Part shown: in pieces, positions 49,831 to 60,059 of the stretch
Layout of the letters: the number at the start of each line of letters is the position of its first letter
Position numbering within the stretch: the stretch's first letter is position 1
Source: Entomomonas asaccharolytica
GTDB lineage: Bacteria > Pseudomonadota > Gammaproteobacteria > Pseudomonadales > Pseudomonadaceae
Direction of reading: 5' to 3'
Assembly: GCF_016653615.1 (NCBI RefSeq)
Contig: NZ_CP067393.1
Location: 1,937,673-2,001,672, forward strand
DNA: 64,000 nt
Translations under genes and position numbers: made by a program
Notes under the pieces: model-generated
Seen by the model: the letters and a program-made list of their open reading frames with translations, nothing else
Databases searched by the model: none
What the model was told of the DNA's origin: nothing

Positions 49831-51270
49831 TTATTGTAAAAATTGTTTCACCGTATCCTGCTGGCTACGAATTTCTTTTTCACGCTGATTAATAATAGCC
49901 ACTTGTTGGAAACTATTGCCTGCTTTTTGGCGTGCATACTTAAGCTGCTCTAACGCACCATCATAATTACCGATTAACGCTAAATACTCCGCTTGTGCTT
50001 GATGTACACCCACAATATCACCTGCTCTACCTTTAACTTCTGAGACCTGATACCAAATATCAGGATCATGGGGACGACTACGAACAAGTTTATCTATTAC
50101 TTTAGCAGCTTCTTGAAAATTTCTTTGCCTCACTAGTAAATCCACATAAGCTTTGGTAGCAGGATAATTATTAGGATTATTCGCTAATACTTTATTAATA
50201 CGTTGACTGGCAGTTGCTAAGCGACCTTGGGAAAAATCTAGATCAACATAGGTTAAATTATAAAATATATTATTAGGGTCTTTTATCAGCAATTTACTGA
50301 TTATTTGTTCACTTTCCGTAAGGTTATTATTTTTTATTAAAGCCAAGGCTAAGCCATACTGTAACGCATTATTATTAGGATCATTTTCTAAAAGACTGCG
50401 GAAACGTTTCACGCTAGAACCTGGAGTATCTTCAAACACTACCTGAATACGGGTACGAACTAAGTCATATTCTAAGGTGTTGCTTATACCGCCTTCTGGC
50501 AAACGTTCAGCTCTGTTACGGGTATCTGCAACCCGTGATTCTGTTAATGGGTGAGTAATTAAGAATTCTGGCGGCACTTGTTGAAAGCGATATTTCTTCA
50601 TCAATATTTCAAATAAATCAGGCATTCCTTTTGGGTCATAGCCAGCTTTAGCAAGGGTTTCAATGCCAATTCGATCAGCTTCTTGCTCATTAGCACGAGA
50701 AAAACTCATCATATTTTGATAGGCCGCTGCTTGTGAACCAATAATGGTCGCCATGCCTGCATCTGGGCTACCTGCTGCTGCCGCTACAATACCCACTAAT
50801 AAAGCGGTCATCATGGGTATTTGCAGTTGTTGCTGTTCAGCCACACCACGCGCAAAATGACGCTGTGATAAATGCGCTAATTCATGGGCTAATACGCCCA
50901 TAAATTCTGACTCTTTAGGGGCTGATAAAAACAAGCCACCATTGACACCAATAATGCCACCAGGGGCGGCAAAGGCGTTTAATTCAGGGTCTTTAATAAG
51001 GATAAATTCTAAGCGATTATCCTGCAAACGGCTACTTTGAGCTAATCGCTTAACTTTGGTTTCGATATAATCTTTTGCTAAAGGGTCATTAATACGTGGC
51101 ACTTGTGAACGCAATAAGCTTAACCACGCACGCCCAAGTTGGTACTCTTGCATAGGAGATACAATAGCAGACGATGAATCCCCCAATGAAGGTAAATTAT
51201 CATAGGCTAATGCAGGCAAAGCATTCACTAAGCCTAAACATAGCAGTGTCGCTTTACCAAGATGCCTCAT
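49831..51270 (-). CDS. bepA: periplasmic M48 metalloprotease/chaperone
   Basis: A 479-residue BepA (YfgC) homologue. After a signal peptide, the zinc site HELAHLSQRHF and the third ligand in ANEQEADRIG are present, and the C-terminal half is TPR repeats. BepA helps assemble or degrade LptD and other outer-membrane proteins. ATG 51270 has AGGGG five bases upstream and begins the signal peptide; upstream in-frame starts do not. Confidence 0.92.
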   Translation of the reverse strand: MRHLGKATLLCLGLVNALPALAYDNLPSLGDSSSAIVSPMQEYQLGRAWLSLLRSQVPRINDPLAKDYIETKVKRLAQSSRLQDNRLEFILIKDPELNAFAAPGGIIGVNGGLFLSAPKESEFMGVLAHELAHLSQRHFARGVAEQQQLQIPMMTALLVGIVAAAAGSPDAGMATIIGSQAAAYQNMMSFSRANEQEADRIGIETLAKAGYDPKGMPDLFEILMKKYRFQQVPPEFLITHPLTESRVADTRNRAERLPEGGISNTLEYDLVRTRIQVVFEDTPGSSVKRFRSLLENDPNNNALQYGLALALIKNNNLTESEQIISKLLIKDPNNIFYNLTYVDLDFSQGRLATASQRINKVLANNPNNYPATKAYVDLLVRQRNFQEAAKVIDKLVRSRPHDPDIWYQVSEVKGRAGDIVGVHQAQAEYLALIGNYDGALEQLKYARQKAGNSFQQVAIINQREKEIRSQQDTVKQFLQ

Positions 51271-51369
51271 AAATCCCCTAAATAACAAATAAATAAGCCT
51301 TATCCTAAACATTTAAAACAAGCTTATAAAGCTCTTTTTAGTAGCTAATATGTTACTCTTTATAACAAG

Positions 51370-52206
51370 CTAAGGTGCGATAGGTAACTGTCTTTTATGC
51401 ATACTGCGGTTATAGGTTTCTGTAATTTTTTTAAACGCTTCTGCTGACACAGGTTTACCTTGTAAAAAGGCATCTATTTCAGTATAAGCAACACCATGGG
51501 CTTGCTCATCAGGCAAACCTGGTTTTAAATCTTCTAAATCAGCAGTGGGTACTTTGTTCACTAAATTATCTGGTGCGCCCATATAACTTGCCAAAGCCCT
51601 TACTTGGCCTTTAACTAAACCGATTAACGGCCCTACATCGAAAGCGCCATCACCAAACTTGGTGTAAAAGCCCATCACCGCTTCAGCGGCATGGTCTGTA
51701 CCTATTACTAAACCATTATAAACATTAGCCACTGCATATTGAGCTATCATTCTGGCTCTGGCTTTAATATTACCAATAATAAAATCTCTGGAAGCCTCTT
51801 TTACTTGCTGTAAACAATCAATAGCCCCTACCATTCCCTCGACACTTGCAGCAATATTAACCACCTCACAGTGATCGGGTGCAATTACTTGTACTGATTG
51901 TGTAGCTTCAGCTTCATCCGCCTGTGATTTATAGGGTAAACGCATTGCAATAAAACGATAACTGGTATCACCTGTTTCTTCTCTTAATGCACGTACCGCT
52001 CGCTGAGCCATCATTCCAGCGGTTAATGAATCTACCCCACCACTTATGCCTAGCACATAAGTTTTTAAACCAGATTCAATCAATATTCGTTTTAAGAAAA
52101 TAATACGTCGCTCTAATTCAACCACTAATGCTTGTTCATCGGCAAAAGGTGTGCATACATTTAATGCTTGAGCAATCTCGCGTTGAACAGTTAATTGATC
52201 TATCAT
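51370..52206 (-). CDS. nadE: ammonia-dependent NAD synthetase
   Basis: A 278-residue N-type ATP pyrophosphatase with the loop [14 protein letters not shown] and the [17 protein letters not shown] segment. It amidates nicotinate adenine dinucleotide. There is no glutaminase domain. Start ATG 52206 has GAGG eight bases upstream. Third gene of the NAD salvage set. Confidence 0.95.
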   Translation of the reverse strand: MIDQLTVQREIAQALNVCTPFADEQALVVELERRIIFLKRILIESGLKTYVLGISGGVDSLTAGMMAQRAVRALREETGDTSYRFIAMRLPYKSQADEAEATQSVQVIAPDHCEVVNIAASVEGMVGAIDCLQQVKEASRDFIIGNIKARARMIAQYAVANVYNGLVIGTDHAAEAVMGFYTKFGDGAFDVGPLIGLVKGQVRALASYMGAPDNLVNKVPTADLEDLKPGLPDEQAHGVAYTEIDAFLQGKPVSAEAFKKITETYNRSMHKRQLPIAP

Positions 52207-52225
52207 TGTTGTTCCTCTACAGCAA

Positions 52226-53425
52226 TTATTCACCGACCTTAAAGACATGTTTTAAATAATTAACAAAGCTCTCATCACGACATTGTGTTTTGCCTGGTGA
52301 ATCAGAAATTTTTGCCACAGGCTGACCATTACAACTCACCATTTTAATCACCATATTGGTGGGTGAAACCGTAGGAATATCACAGGTTAAATTTGTTCCT
52401 ATGCCAAAGCTAACATTAATTCTATCACGTAATTGACGGTAAATTGATAAGGCTTTAGGTATATCCAAACCATCAGAAAATACTAAGGTTTTAGTGCGAG
52501 GGTCAATGCCTAATTTTTTATAGTGAGCAATCGCTTTTTCTGCCCAAACAATTGGATCACCAGAATCATGTCTTAAGCCATCAAATAACTTTGCAAAAAA
52601 CAAATCAAAGTCATTTAAGAAAGCATCCATGGTAATACAATCAGTTAAGGCAATCCCTAGTAAACCACGGTATTCCCGTACCCAACAGTCTAGCGCAGCA
52701 ATTTGGCTATCAATTAATCTAAAGCCTAATTGCTGATGGGCCATTATCCATTCGTGAGCCATTGTTCCCATAGATTTAATATTAAACTGCTGCGCTAAAT
52801 GTACGTTACTTGTACCCACAAAATGACCAGGAAAGTCTGTTTTTAAAATACCTACCACAGCTTGTTGGGTTTTAAAAGAAAAACGGCGACGCGTCCCATA
52901 ATCGGCTAATTTAAAATCTTTTAGCTCATCATCTGATGCCATCCGCGATAAGTTCTCTAACTTCTGATATAAACGATCAGTCGCTGTTTTTAAGGCAATC
53001 TGTGGGTAACGTCTTTTATTACGAACTTCACTAATAATTGCTAATAAAGGAATTTCAAACAGTACAATATGCAACCAAGGGCCTTTTAAGGTAATACTTA
53101 ATTGTCCACCCTCTCCTGATACCGTTACATAACGAGGGTTAAAGCGAAATAAACGTAAAAACCTTATAAAGTCTGGCGCTAAAAAACTAATATGGGATAA
53201 ATAATTTTGTTCATCTTGGCTAAGTTGTAAATCCGCTAGGCTTTCAATATGTTCCTTAATTTCAGGGATATAAGGGGTTAGGTCTTCTTGATCACGACAA
53301 CGAAACTCCCACTCTACTTCCGCATTCGGATAATTATGCAAGATCGCTTGCATCATACTGAGCTTGTAAAAATCAGTATCTAATAAACTTTGAACAATTT
53401 TTTGGGAAAATATGGAATTATCCAT
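52226..53425 (-). CDS. pncB: nicotinate phosphoribosyltransferase
   Basis: A 399-residue PncB, the Preiss-Handler enzyme making nicotinate mononucleotide from nicotinate and PRPP. It has [15 protein letters not shown] at the N-terminus, the phosphorylated-histidine region [11 protein letters not shown] and the C-terminal [10 protein letters not shown]. It sits between pncA and nadE with gaps of 4 and 19 bases. Confidence 0.96.
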   Translation of the reverse strand: MDNSIFSQKIVQSLLDTDFYKLSMMQAILHNYPNAEVEWEFRCRDQEDLTPYIPEIKEHIESLADLQLSQDEQNYLSHISFLAPDFIRFLRLFRFNPRYVTVSGEGGQLSITLKGPWLHIVLFEIPLLAIISEVRNKRRYPQIALKTATDRLYQKLENLSRMASDDELKDFKLADYGTRRRFSFKTQQAVVGILKTDFPGHFVGTSNVHLAQQFNIKSMGTMAHEWIMAHQQLGFRLIDSQIAALDCWVREYRGLLGIALTDCITMDAFLNDFDLFFAKLFDGLRHDSGDPIVWAEKAIAHYKKLGIDPRTKTLVFSDGLDIPKALSIYRQLRDRINVSFGIGTNLTCDIPTVSPTNMVIKMVSCNGQPVAKISDSPGKTQCRDESFVNYLKHVFKVGE

Positions 53426-53429
53426 TTTT

Positions 53430-54071
53430 TCATCCTCTACTTTTAATAAGTTGTTGATCTAATGCTGCACAGTCTTCACAGATAACGATGCCAGATTGCT
53501 GCATTTCAGCAATGGCTTGTTGTTTAGTATGCTCAGCAATTGCCCTAGTTGCCTCTAATACTATAATCACCTGAAAACCTGCTTTATGTAATTGCATGGC
53601 TGTATTTTTTACACAGTAATCTAAAGCCAACCCACCGACAATAACCAGTTGCACATTCTTTAGTCTTAAATATTCGATAACCCCTGTTGATAGTTTTTCT
53701 TTTAAATCATGATAACAAGCACCATAGGGGTGCATATCTGGTTCTACCCCTTTCCATACAAAAAAATCATACTGATCTGGGCGTGGTAAGTTGGCTAATA
53801 ACTCAAACCCTTTAGTGCCTGGTACACAGTGTGCTACCCACGTTAAATCGGCATTTGGATAATTAAGTGGTTGTAACATCTGCTCAGCTTCACTTACTAC
53901 CCACACAGCTTGTGGCGTATGAGCATCTTTACTTCCTACCCTTATATCAGCACGCTTCGCCATTTCATTTAAAGCAGCAGCAATTTGATCACCACCTTGC
54001 ACAGGTAACTCATTTGGACAAAGGGGTGTAAAACTTTGTTGTGGATCTACATCAAAACTGGCAATTTTCAT
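53430..54071 (-). CDS. pncA: nicotinamidase
   Basis: A 213-residue amidohydrolase that turns nicotinamide into nicotinate. Catalytic Asp is in FDVDPQQSF, the metal site in SKDAHTPQA, and the nucleophilic cysteine in [11 protein letters not shown]. First gene of the pncA-pncB-nadE operon, which recycles nicotinamide to NAD. Confidence 0.94.
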   Translation of the reverse strand: MKIASFDVDPQQSFTPLCPNELPVQGGDQIAAALNEMAKRADIRVGSKDAHTPQAVWVVSEAEQMLQPLNYPNADLTWVAHCVPGTKGFELLANLPRPDQYDFFVWKGVEPDMHPYGACYHDLKEKLSTGVIEYLRLKNVQLVIVGGLALDYCVKNTAMQLHKAGFQVIIVLEATRAIAEHTKQQAIAEMQQSGIVICEDCAALDQQLIKSRG

Positions 54072-54148
54072 GATATTTAACTCAACTGCAATGGGTGAGA
54101 AATATGATCGACTGGATTATTTGTTTGTGATTAAACTAAAACTAATCA

Positions 54149-54185
54149 CCATCCAGTTAGTTGTATAATACAACTAACTGGATGG
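54149..54185. promoter_or_regulatory. 37-base perfect inverted repeat upstream of pncA
   Basis: CCATCCAGTTAGTTGTA and its exact reverse complement are separated by TAA. It begins 78 bases upstream of the pncA start and lacks a following T-run, so it may be an operator for the NAD salvage operon. It could instead be an extra terminator for fimX. Confidence 0.5.
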
Positions 54186-54238
54186 ATTATCAATAACCAA
54201 CAAAAAAATATTACCTAAAACACCACTGTTCAACTAAC

Positions 54239-54272
54239 AAAAAAGCCTGACACATATCTGTATCAGGCTTTT
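54239..54272 (-). terminator. terminator of fimX
   Basis: AAAAGCCTGA and TCAGGCTTTT form the stem and a T6 run follows on the minus strand, 22 bases past the fimX stop. Confidence 0.85.
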
Positions 54273-54293
54273 CAAAAACATTAATCACAATAC

Positions 54294-56363
54294 CTACTGA
54301 CCCGATGAGAAGTCATAACTCATATTAGGCATTGGACGTTGTAAATAATATCCTTGAATATAATCAGCACCTGCTTGCCAGAGGATAGACAAGATGCTTG
54401 CTGTTTCCACAAAAGGCACAATACTCTTGCGTTGTGACTCTCTTAGTTTGTTTAACATTTCTGTTAAAGCTTCCACACCTTCTGGCTTACGCAATGCTTG
54501 CACTAAAGTGGGCGCAAGTTTTACATAGTTTGCAGATAAATGATTTAAAGCTAATAGTGAGTTTTCATCTCTACCAAAATCACTAATTACTGTTTGGCAG
54601 TTGATCTCATTTAAACCATTAATCAAATTTTGTGCCTGTTTTAAGTAAGTAGCCGCATCACTTTCAGTAAACTCTACCAATAAACATTCAGGCGGTAGTT
54701 TAGTCGCTGCAAATAGTTTCTTAATCCAATCTAATAAATTTTCATTTTTTAGGGTATCGCTACCAATTTGGGCGAATACGCGTGGATTATGTCCTGCCGC
54801 ATGCATTTTAGCTACTTCTTTTAATGCATTAACAATAACCCAACGGTCAATTTGCTCAGCCATGCCTGACGATGAAGCCACATTTAATAGCTCGGTCAAA
54901 GGTAACTCTTTACCTTGCGCGTCAAGCATTCTTAAACGAACTTCATAGAACTCAAAGGATTTACCGCGTAAACTAACAATCGGCTGATAGAGTAATTTTA
55001 AAGACTCTTGCTGTAATGTTTGTTGCAAGGTAGCCAATAAATCACCCTGACTGGCTGCTTTAGCTAATTCTTCAGCAGGGTCATATACTTTTATAACATT
55101 ACTTGCGGTAGAAGATTCAATACAACGATGGGCTCGATCAATAATTTCCTGAGCACTCGAAGCGGTTTTATCAAAATCAGCAATGCCTACCGAAACAGTG
55201 ATTTGGATAGAGAAATCATTTACATCAAAAATAACTTTGGTTATTTTTTCTTGTAGCTCTTTCACTGAATCCATTAAATCCTTAGAGGTTGCATTTGGTA
55301 CTAACACCACAAAGGCATCATCAGATAATCTTGCTAAACTTTCTTCACGACAGAAATGGCCTTTCAATAACTGTGCAAAACTAGCTAGTAAGCTATCAGA
55401 CCCTGCAATACCTATCTGCGAAGCCAAACTATCGAAGTTATCAATATAGATATATAACAAGGTAGCTTTTAAGTCGGCAGATTTTACTTGCTCCATCGTG
55501 CTATCAAGTAATGTTGATAAATGAGCGCGACTAAAGAGGCCTGTTAACGCATCCATATTGCTCATTTCACGAATTTTTTCTTCTAATGCTTCACTATTAA
55601 CTGATGAGGTTTCCTCACGAATAATAACTTGCATACACTCTTCACCATCATAAGATGCAGGGTATGTAGAAATTAAAATAGGAAATTTAGAGCCATCCGC
55701 TCTAACACCACGACAAGCTAAAGAAGATTCAACACGATGTTTAAAGAGATCTTTTAAATCACTAGGATTATCAGCTGATACGAGGTCAATAATGGGTAGA
55801 CCTTCCATATCAGTCTTATCTTCATAACCGAACATATCAATATAAGCTTGGTTAAGATAAATATGCATCCCATCATGGATATAGGCAATAGCATCCATGG
55901 ATGAATCTAGTAGAAGATTACAACGTCGCTCAGATTCTGCTAAATTTTTCTCTGAACGCACTAATGAACGACGTTTCATTAAATTAGTCAATTCACGTTG
56001 TGCTATCAATAATAAGTGCTCAGGTTCAACGTCTATTGATAAAACGTCTTGCGCACCTTTCTGTAAATAGCTGATTGTAAATTGATCGTCTTCTAATGAC
56101 TCAGGGTTAAGTAATTGAATATAAGGTATATCGATCTTTTTAGATTTTATATAAGTGAGTAACTCAATAGGATTGTAATTTTCACTTTCGGGTGCTGCGA
56201 TAATTAAATCCCAATTTTGAGCTAATACGGTTTCAGCATCTTCAGCCGAGGTAATTCGATGCAAACGCGTTGCATAACCGGCATTACGAAAAATTACTGC
56301 GTAATTTTCTGCCTCATTTGGGGAATCATCTAAAATTAATAAACGAAGATTTTTTGTTTCCAT
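54294..56363 (-). CDS. fimX: FimX-type c-di-GMP receptor for type IV pili
   Basis: A 689-residue REC-PAS-GGDEF-EAL protein, almost the length of Pseudomonas FimX. The GGDEF site is degenerate (LARLSDDAFVVLV) and EAL is EVR, so both are inactive as in FimX, whose EAL domain binds c-di-GMP instead. FimX controls pilus assembly and twitching at the cell pole. Gene order fimX, psd, rhodanese matches Pseudomonas closely and supports the call. Confidence 0.9.
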   Translation of the reverse strand: METKNLRLLILDDSPNEAENYAVIFRNAGYATRLHRITSAEDAETVLAQNWDLIIAAPESENYNPIELLTYIKSKKIDIPYIQLLNPESLEDDQFTISYLQKGAQDVLSIDVEPEHLLLIAQRELTNLMKRRSLVRSEKNLAESERRCNLLLDSSMDAIAYIHDGMHIYLNQAYIDMFGYEDKTDMEGLPIIDLVSADNPSDLKDLFKHRVESSLACRGVRADGSKFPILISTYPASYDGEECMQVIIREETSSVNSEALEEKIREMSNMDALTGLFSRAHLSTLLDSTMEQVKSADLKATLLYIYIDNFDSLASQIGIAGSDSLLASFAQLLKGHFCREESLARLSDDAFVVLVPNATSKDLMDSVKELQEKITKVIFDVNDFSIQITVSVGIADFDKTASSAQEIIDRAHRCIESSTASNVIKVYDPAEELAKAASQGDLLATLQQTLQQESLKLLYQPIVSLRGKSFEFYEVRLRMLDAQGKELPLTELLNVASSSGMAEQIDRWVIVNALKEVAKMHAAGHNPRVFAQIGSDTLKNENLLDWIKKLFAATKLPPECLLVEFTESDAATYLKQAQNLINGLNEINCQTVISDFGRDENSLLALNHLSANYVKLAPTLVQALRKPEGVEALTEMLNKLRESQRKSIVPFVETASILSILWQAGADYIQGYYLQRPMPNMSYDFSSGQ

Positions 56364-56641
56364 AATTACTCATTAACTGGCTTTTATTCCGTGATAACAA
56401 TAACTTATCTTTATCCATAGATATTGTAAAGCTCAACTGTATAACATTTACTACAAAGAATCATTGCAAACAAGTAAAGCAAATCTTTATACCTTTCACA
56501 CTTAAACCGTGTAATTGTAGCATAAGCCTCTACTTTTTAATAACTATATCCCAATTCGCATATAAAATACTATTGTTGATTAGTAAACATTTACTAACAA
56601 ATCAAAACAGTATTGATTTATCGCATATTAACCAACATTAT

Positions 56642-57517
56642 TTAGCTATTTTTCGCAGTAATTGTTGCAATACGTTGCCCCATTTTAGTGGCTACTAAGG
56701 ATTTAAGTTCCTTATTCCAAGCTATACGATTAGGCTCAAACACGATGATTGCTGTAGAACCTAATTTAAAACGACCCAACTCTGCTCCTTTCTCTAAAAC
56801 AATCGGTTGCCTCGATGCTTCACCATACTTAGTGGTTCTTAACACACGTTTTGGTGGTGTTACTAAGCCAGCCCAGACTGTTTCAATGCTGGCTACAATC
56901 ATAGCTCCCACCAAGACTACAGCCATTTTTCCATATTCAGTTTCAAATATACAAACAACGCGCTCATTACGGGCGAATAAACCTGAGACATTTTCTGCAG
57001 TGGTTTGGTTCACTGAAAATAATTGTCCAGGCACATAAATCATTTCTGTTAATGTACCAGCCACAGGCATATGCACACGATGATAGTCTTTTGGCGATAG
57101 ATAAATAGTGGCAAATTCACCATTTAAGAATGGCTTAGCCCGTTCTGTATCACCACCTAATAAATCAGCCAAGCTATAATCATGACCCTTCGCTTGTAAA
57201 ACGCGTCCTTCACGAATGGTACCTAGCTCACTTACTGCGCCATCTGCAGGACATACCACTGCATCAGCCGCCATATCAATAGGACGCATACCCTCTTTTA
57301 AGGGGCGAGTAAAAAACTCATTAAAATTTTTATACTCATGATAACTTTCGTATATTGCTTCACTCATATTGACTTTATAACGATTGATAAACCAACTAAT
57401 CAGTTTATTTTTAAACCAAGGCGTTTGTGTTTCCGCTAAAAAGCCTATTGTTCTCGATAGTAAATGCTGTGGTGTTATGTACTGAACAATAATAAAAAGT
57501 CGTTGCTTAAATGTCAT
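56642..57517 (-). CDS. psd: phosphatidylserine decarboxylase
   Basis: A 291-residue proenzyme making phosphatidylethanolamine. The self-cleavage site LGST near the C-terminus (GRFKLGSTAIIVFEP) supplies the pyruvoyl group, and the substrate region YLSPKDYHRVHMPVAGT is present. Inner membrane. Starts four bases after the rhodanese gene stops. Confidence 0.96.
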   Translation of the reverse strand: MTFKQRLFIIVQYITPQHLLSRTIGFLAETQTPWFKNKLISWFINRYKVNMSEAIYESYHEYKNFNEFFTRPLKEGMRPIDMAADAVVCPADGAVSELGTIREGRVLQAKGHDYSLADLLGGDTERAKPFLNGEFATIYLSPKDYHRVHMPVAGTLTEMIYVPGQLFSVNQTTAENVSGLFARNERVVCIFETEYGKMAVVLVGAMIVASIETVWAGLVTPPKRVLRTTKYGEASRQPIVLEKGAELGRFKLGSTAIIVFEPNRIAWNKELKSLVATKMGQRIATITAKNS

Positions 57518-57521
57518 TTTT

Positions 57522-58334
57522 TTAATTTTCCACTATTGTATCAGGATGATTCCCCCATTCAGACCATGCCCCTGCATATGCCTTAACCCTAGGATATCCT
57601 AATGCCTTTGCCACTAAATAAGTAAACCCAGAACGATGATGACTCTGGCAATGTGTTATAACTTCCTTATCCTTAGTAATCCCTAATTCTTCTAAACGAT
57701 CAATAATATCGCTACGAATCCTTAAACCATGCTCAGTATCCATCGCTGCTGTCCATTCCAGATGAACTGCACCAGGAATATGTCCCCCTTTTGCAGCTAA
57801 TAGTTTTTCACCATTATATTCAGCAAGAGAGCGAGCATCCCATATCACTAGATCATCAGCACCTAAACGACTCTGTATATACTCAAAAGTGGCTGTTGGT
57901 TCCTCATCGATGGTTAATTTTGGCGAGGTAACGGATACCTCTGGTAATTCTGTAGATAACGGATAACCTTCAGCAATCCATGCACGCAAACCACCATTTA
58001 AATAATGGTAATTATGATGCCCTATTGAATCTAGCAACCAAATAAAACGACCTGCCCAGCCACCGCCTTCATCATCATAAACCACATAAGTGGCTTCGGA
58101 ATTGTGCCCTAATTGGCCAAATAAATGTTCTAAAGATAATTTATCAGGTAATAAACCATAAAAACCCGTTTGTGATTGGGTTTGTTTTGTTTCAACACAA
58201 TGAGCATGGGCAATATGCCCCTGTTGATAAGGAAGTTCACTACCAACATCAACTAAAATTAATTCAGGCGCAGATAACCTATCTAACAATTCATTAGGTT
58301 CAATAACGAGAGGTAATTCAGAAAATTCAGACAT
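57522..58334 (-). CDS. rhdA: thiosulfate:cyanide sulfurtransferase (RhdA-type)
   Basis: A 270-residue tandem-rhodanese protein. The C-terminal domain has the active cysteine in the unusual loop HCQSHHRSGFTYL, the RhdA form seen in Azotobacter and Pseudomonas. It moves sulfane sulfur and can detoxify cyanide. Linked to psd as in P. aeruginosa. Confidence 0.9.
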   Translation of the reverse strand: MSEFSELPLVIEPNELLDRLSAPELILVDVGSELPYQQGHIAHAHCVETKQTQSQTGFYGLLPDKLSLEHLFGQLGHNSEATYVVYDDEGGGWAGRFIWLLDSIGHHNYHYLNGGLRAWIAEGYPLSTELPEVSVTSPKLTIDEEPTATFEYIQSRLGADDLVIWDARSLAEYNGEKLLAAKGGHIPGAVHLEWTAAMDTEHGLRIRSDIIDRLEELGITKDKEVITHCQSHHRSGFTYLVAKALGYPRVKAYAGAWSEWGNHPDTIVEN

Positions 58335-58450
58335 TAATTAAGTCTCACCATAATTATATTAATCACATTACTGCATAACCAACTGTATATTAAGCGAAGT
58401 TATAATAACACTTATCCTAAGGTTATCTAACCATACTATAGTAAAATAGC

Positions 58451-59107
58451 TTAACAAACTGTCTGATACAACTTCACCTGACAAAACTCGGCAGGCTCAA
58501 ATAAATCAGGTATTGTCTCTGATTGCATATTGGCTAATAACTGATAACGTTGATGTTGAAAATTTTTTACTCTGGAATCAGCCAATAATACATGGCTTGC
58601 CCTACTAGGCAATACATCTAGCCAAAAAAAATTATCGCGATCATATAAAATATCTGCTGCCACAATAACATCGTAATAATTATCTGTCATGGTAAAATCA
58701 GCTAAACAATTTAAGGTTACGCCATTTAACTGAGCATTTGCCTGACATGCTTGTAAAGCGATAGGGTCTAAATCACATACCGTAACTTCTTTAGCACCAG
58801 CAAGGCTTGCAGCGATTGCTACACAACCAGAACCTGCACCAAAATCTAATATTTTTTTATCAGCGACTAGCTCAGGGTTTTGTAATATTTTTTGACAAAG
58901 TGCAACGCCACTACTCCAACAAAAACACCAATAGGGTGGTTGTTGTAAAATACGCATTATTTCTACACTATCAAAGATTTTTTGTTGCATATTATCGGCA
59001 GAAATTAACCAAAGCTGAATAGTTGTACCTGCTACCTGTTGTTTCTCTAACACAGCGTCTGGCACAATCGACTGCAAATGATTAGCTAATAAATCCCGTA
59101 GTTTCAA
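58451..59107 (-). CDS. class I methyltransferase, ETFB-lysine-methyltransferase-like
   Basis: A 218-residue protein with motif I DFGAGSGCVAIAASLAGA, acidic CDLDPIALQACQANAQLNG and the VAADILYD post-motif. This is the PrmA-like protein methyltransferase pattern. The target protein is not known. Its start overlaps the previous lipoprotein gene by four bases. Confidence 0.82.
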   Translation of the reverse strand: MKLRDLLANHLQSIVPDAVLEKQQVAGTTIQLWLISADNMQQKIFDSVEIMRILQQPPYWCFCWSSGVALCQKILQNPELVADKKILDFGAGSGCVAIAASLAGAKEVTVCDLDPIALQACQANAQLNGVTLNCLADFTMTDNYYDVIVAADILYDRDNFFWLDVLPSRASHVLLADSRVKNFQHQRYQLLANMQSETIPDLFEPAEFCQVKLYQTVC

Positions 59108-59511
59108 GGAGCCAACTCCAAAATAATACCTTTTAAATCCTGTGAGGTTAATTGTTGTTTATGCCAAGGCGTTACATAGCCAATCAGCTTTTTTGCTTGG
59201 GTAACACGTCCGCGTAATTCTAATGCATTAAATGATAATGCTGGATCCAGATAAAAATTGAGCTGAAAAGCTAGCGCATTACCATTACCTTTGTATTGCT
59301 CAGTTGCTAATAATTGTTTTGGTTTATTGTCACTGTCTAAAGCAAATAACGCCAACTGCAAATTACTTTTATTAGGCACATTCAACACTACTCCCTGTAA
59401 TTGAAGTTGACCTGTTTTACCTTTATAAAAAGTATTTTCATTATCACGTGTACAGGCCAATAACACACAGCCAAGCAGTAATAACAAAGCGATTGTATAA
59501 AATTTTTTCAT
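59104..59511 (-). CDS. YbaY-like outer-membrane lipoprotein
   Basis: A 135-residue lipoprotein with lipobox VLLAC. The mature part looks like the YbaY/YscW fold (LQGVVLNVPNKSNLQLALFAL, then a YKGNGNALAFQLNF strand region and ALELRGRV). Role unknown; probably envelope maintenance. It overlaps the methyltransferase gene. Confidence 0.75.
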   Translation of the reverse strand: MKKFYTIALLLLLGCVLLACTRDNENTFYKGKTGQLQLQGVVLNVPNKSNLQLALFALDSDNKPKQLLATEQYKGNGNALAFQLNFYLDPALSFNALELRGRVTQAKKLIGYVTPWHKQQLTSQDLKGIILELAP

Positions 59512-59541
59512 AGCCTCAATGACTTAATAGTATTAAATTTA

Positions 59542-59997
59542 TCAGTGTTCACAATACACGACAAACTGACCATTAAATGTGACAGCTTCCTTACCTTCAT
59601 ACATAATAACTGTATTGAGTGCTAAACGACCTTTTTTATGGCGCTTGAAAACTTTTTCAAACTTTGCCCATTCTTTTTCATCAGGTGGATAACAAATCGC
59701 CAGAGCATCACCTAACACAGGATGCGGATAATCTATTTGGCCTGCTTGTATTACAATATGACCATTGCTAATACCAAGTTCTTTTAAACTAAGGTGCATC
59801 CATCCCCAACCTGCCAGTACAGCACCACAATATAAACTACCACCAAAGGTGCTACTCATATGATTGATATTAGGTGCTAGCGGCAATATAAGCGATAGTT
59901 TTTTATCTTGCCAATTAACTACTTTTACTTGCAATGCTTGAGTTAAAGGTATTTCTTCATTAAGCACATTTTGCAAATAATCACATATTTCCGTCAT
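59542..59997 (-). CDS. YiiD C-terminal-type hotdog thioesterase
   Basis: A 151-residue hotdog protein with NHMSSTFGGSLYCGAVLAGWGW, typical of the thioesterase domain at the C-terminus of YiiD. It stands alone without the acetyltransferase half. The substrate is a predicted acyl-CoA or acyl-ACP. Confidence 0.8.
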   Translation of the reverse strand: MTEICDYLQNVLNEEIPLTQALQVKVVNWQDKKLSLILPLAPNINHMSSTFGGSLYCGAVLAGWGWMHLSLKELGISNGHIVIQAGQIDYPHPVLGDALAICYPPDEKEWAKFEKVFKRHKKGRLALNTVIMYEGKEAVTFNGQFVVYCEH

Positions 59998-60059
59998 TAC
60001 ATATTCCTTAAAACAATACCTTTTATAAAAGATATTTTACCTTAAACTTATTACGTTGA

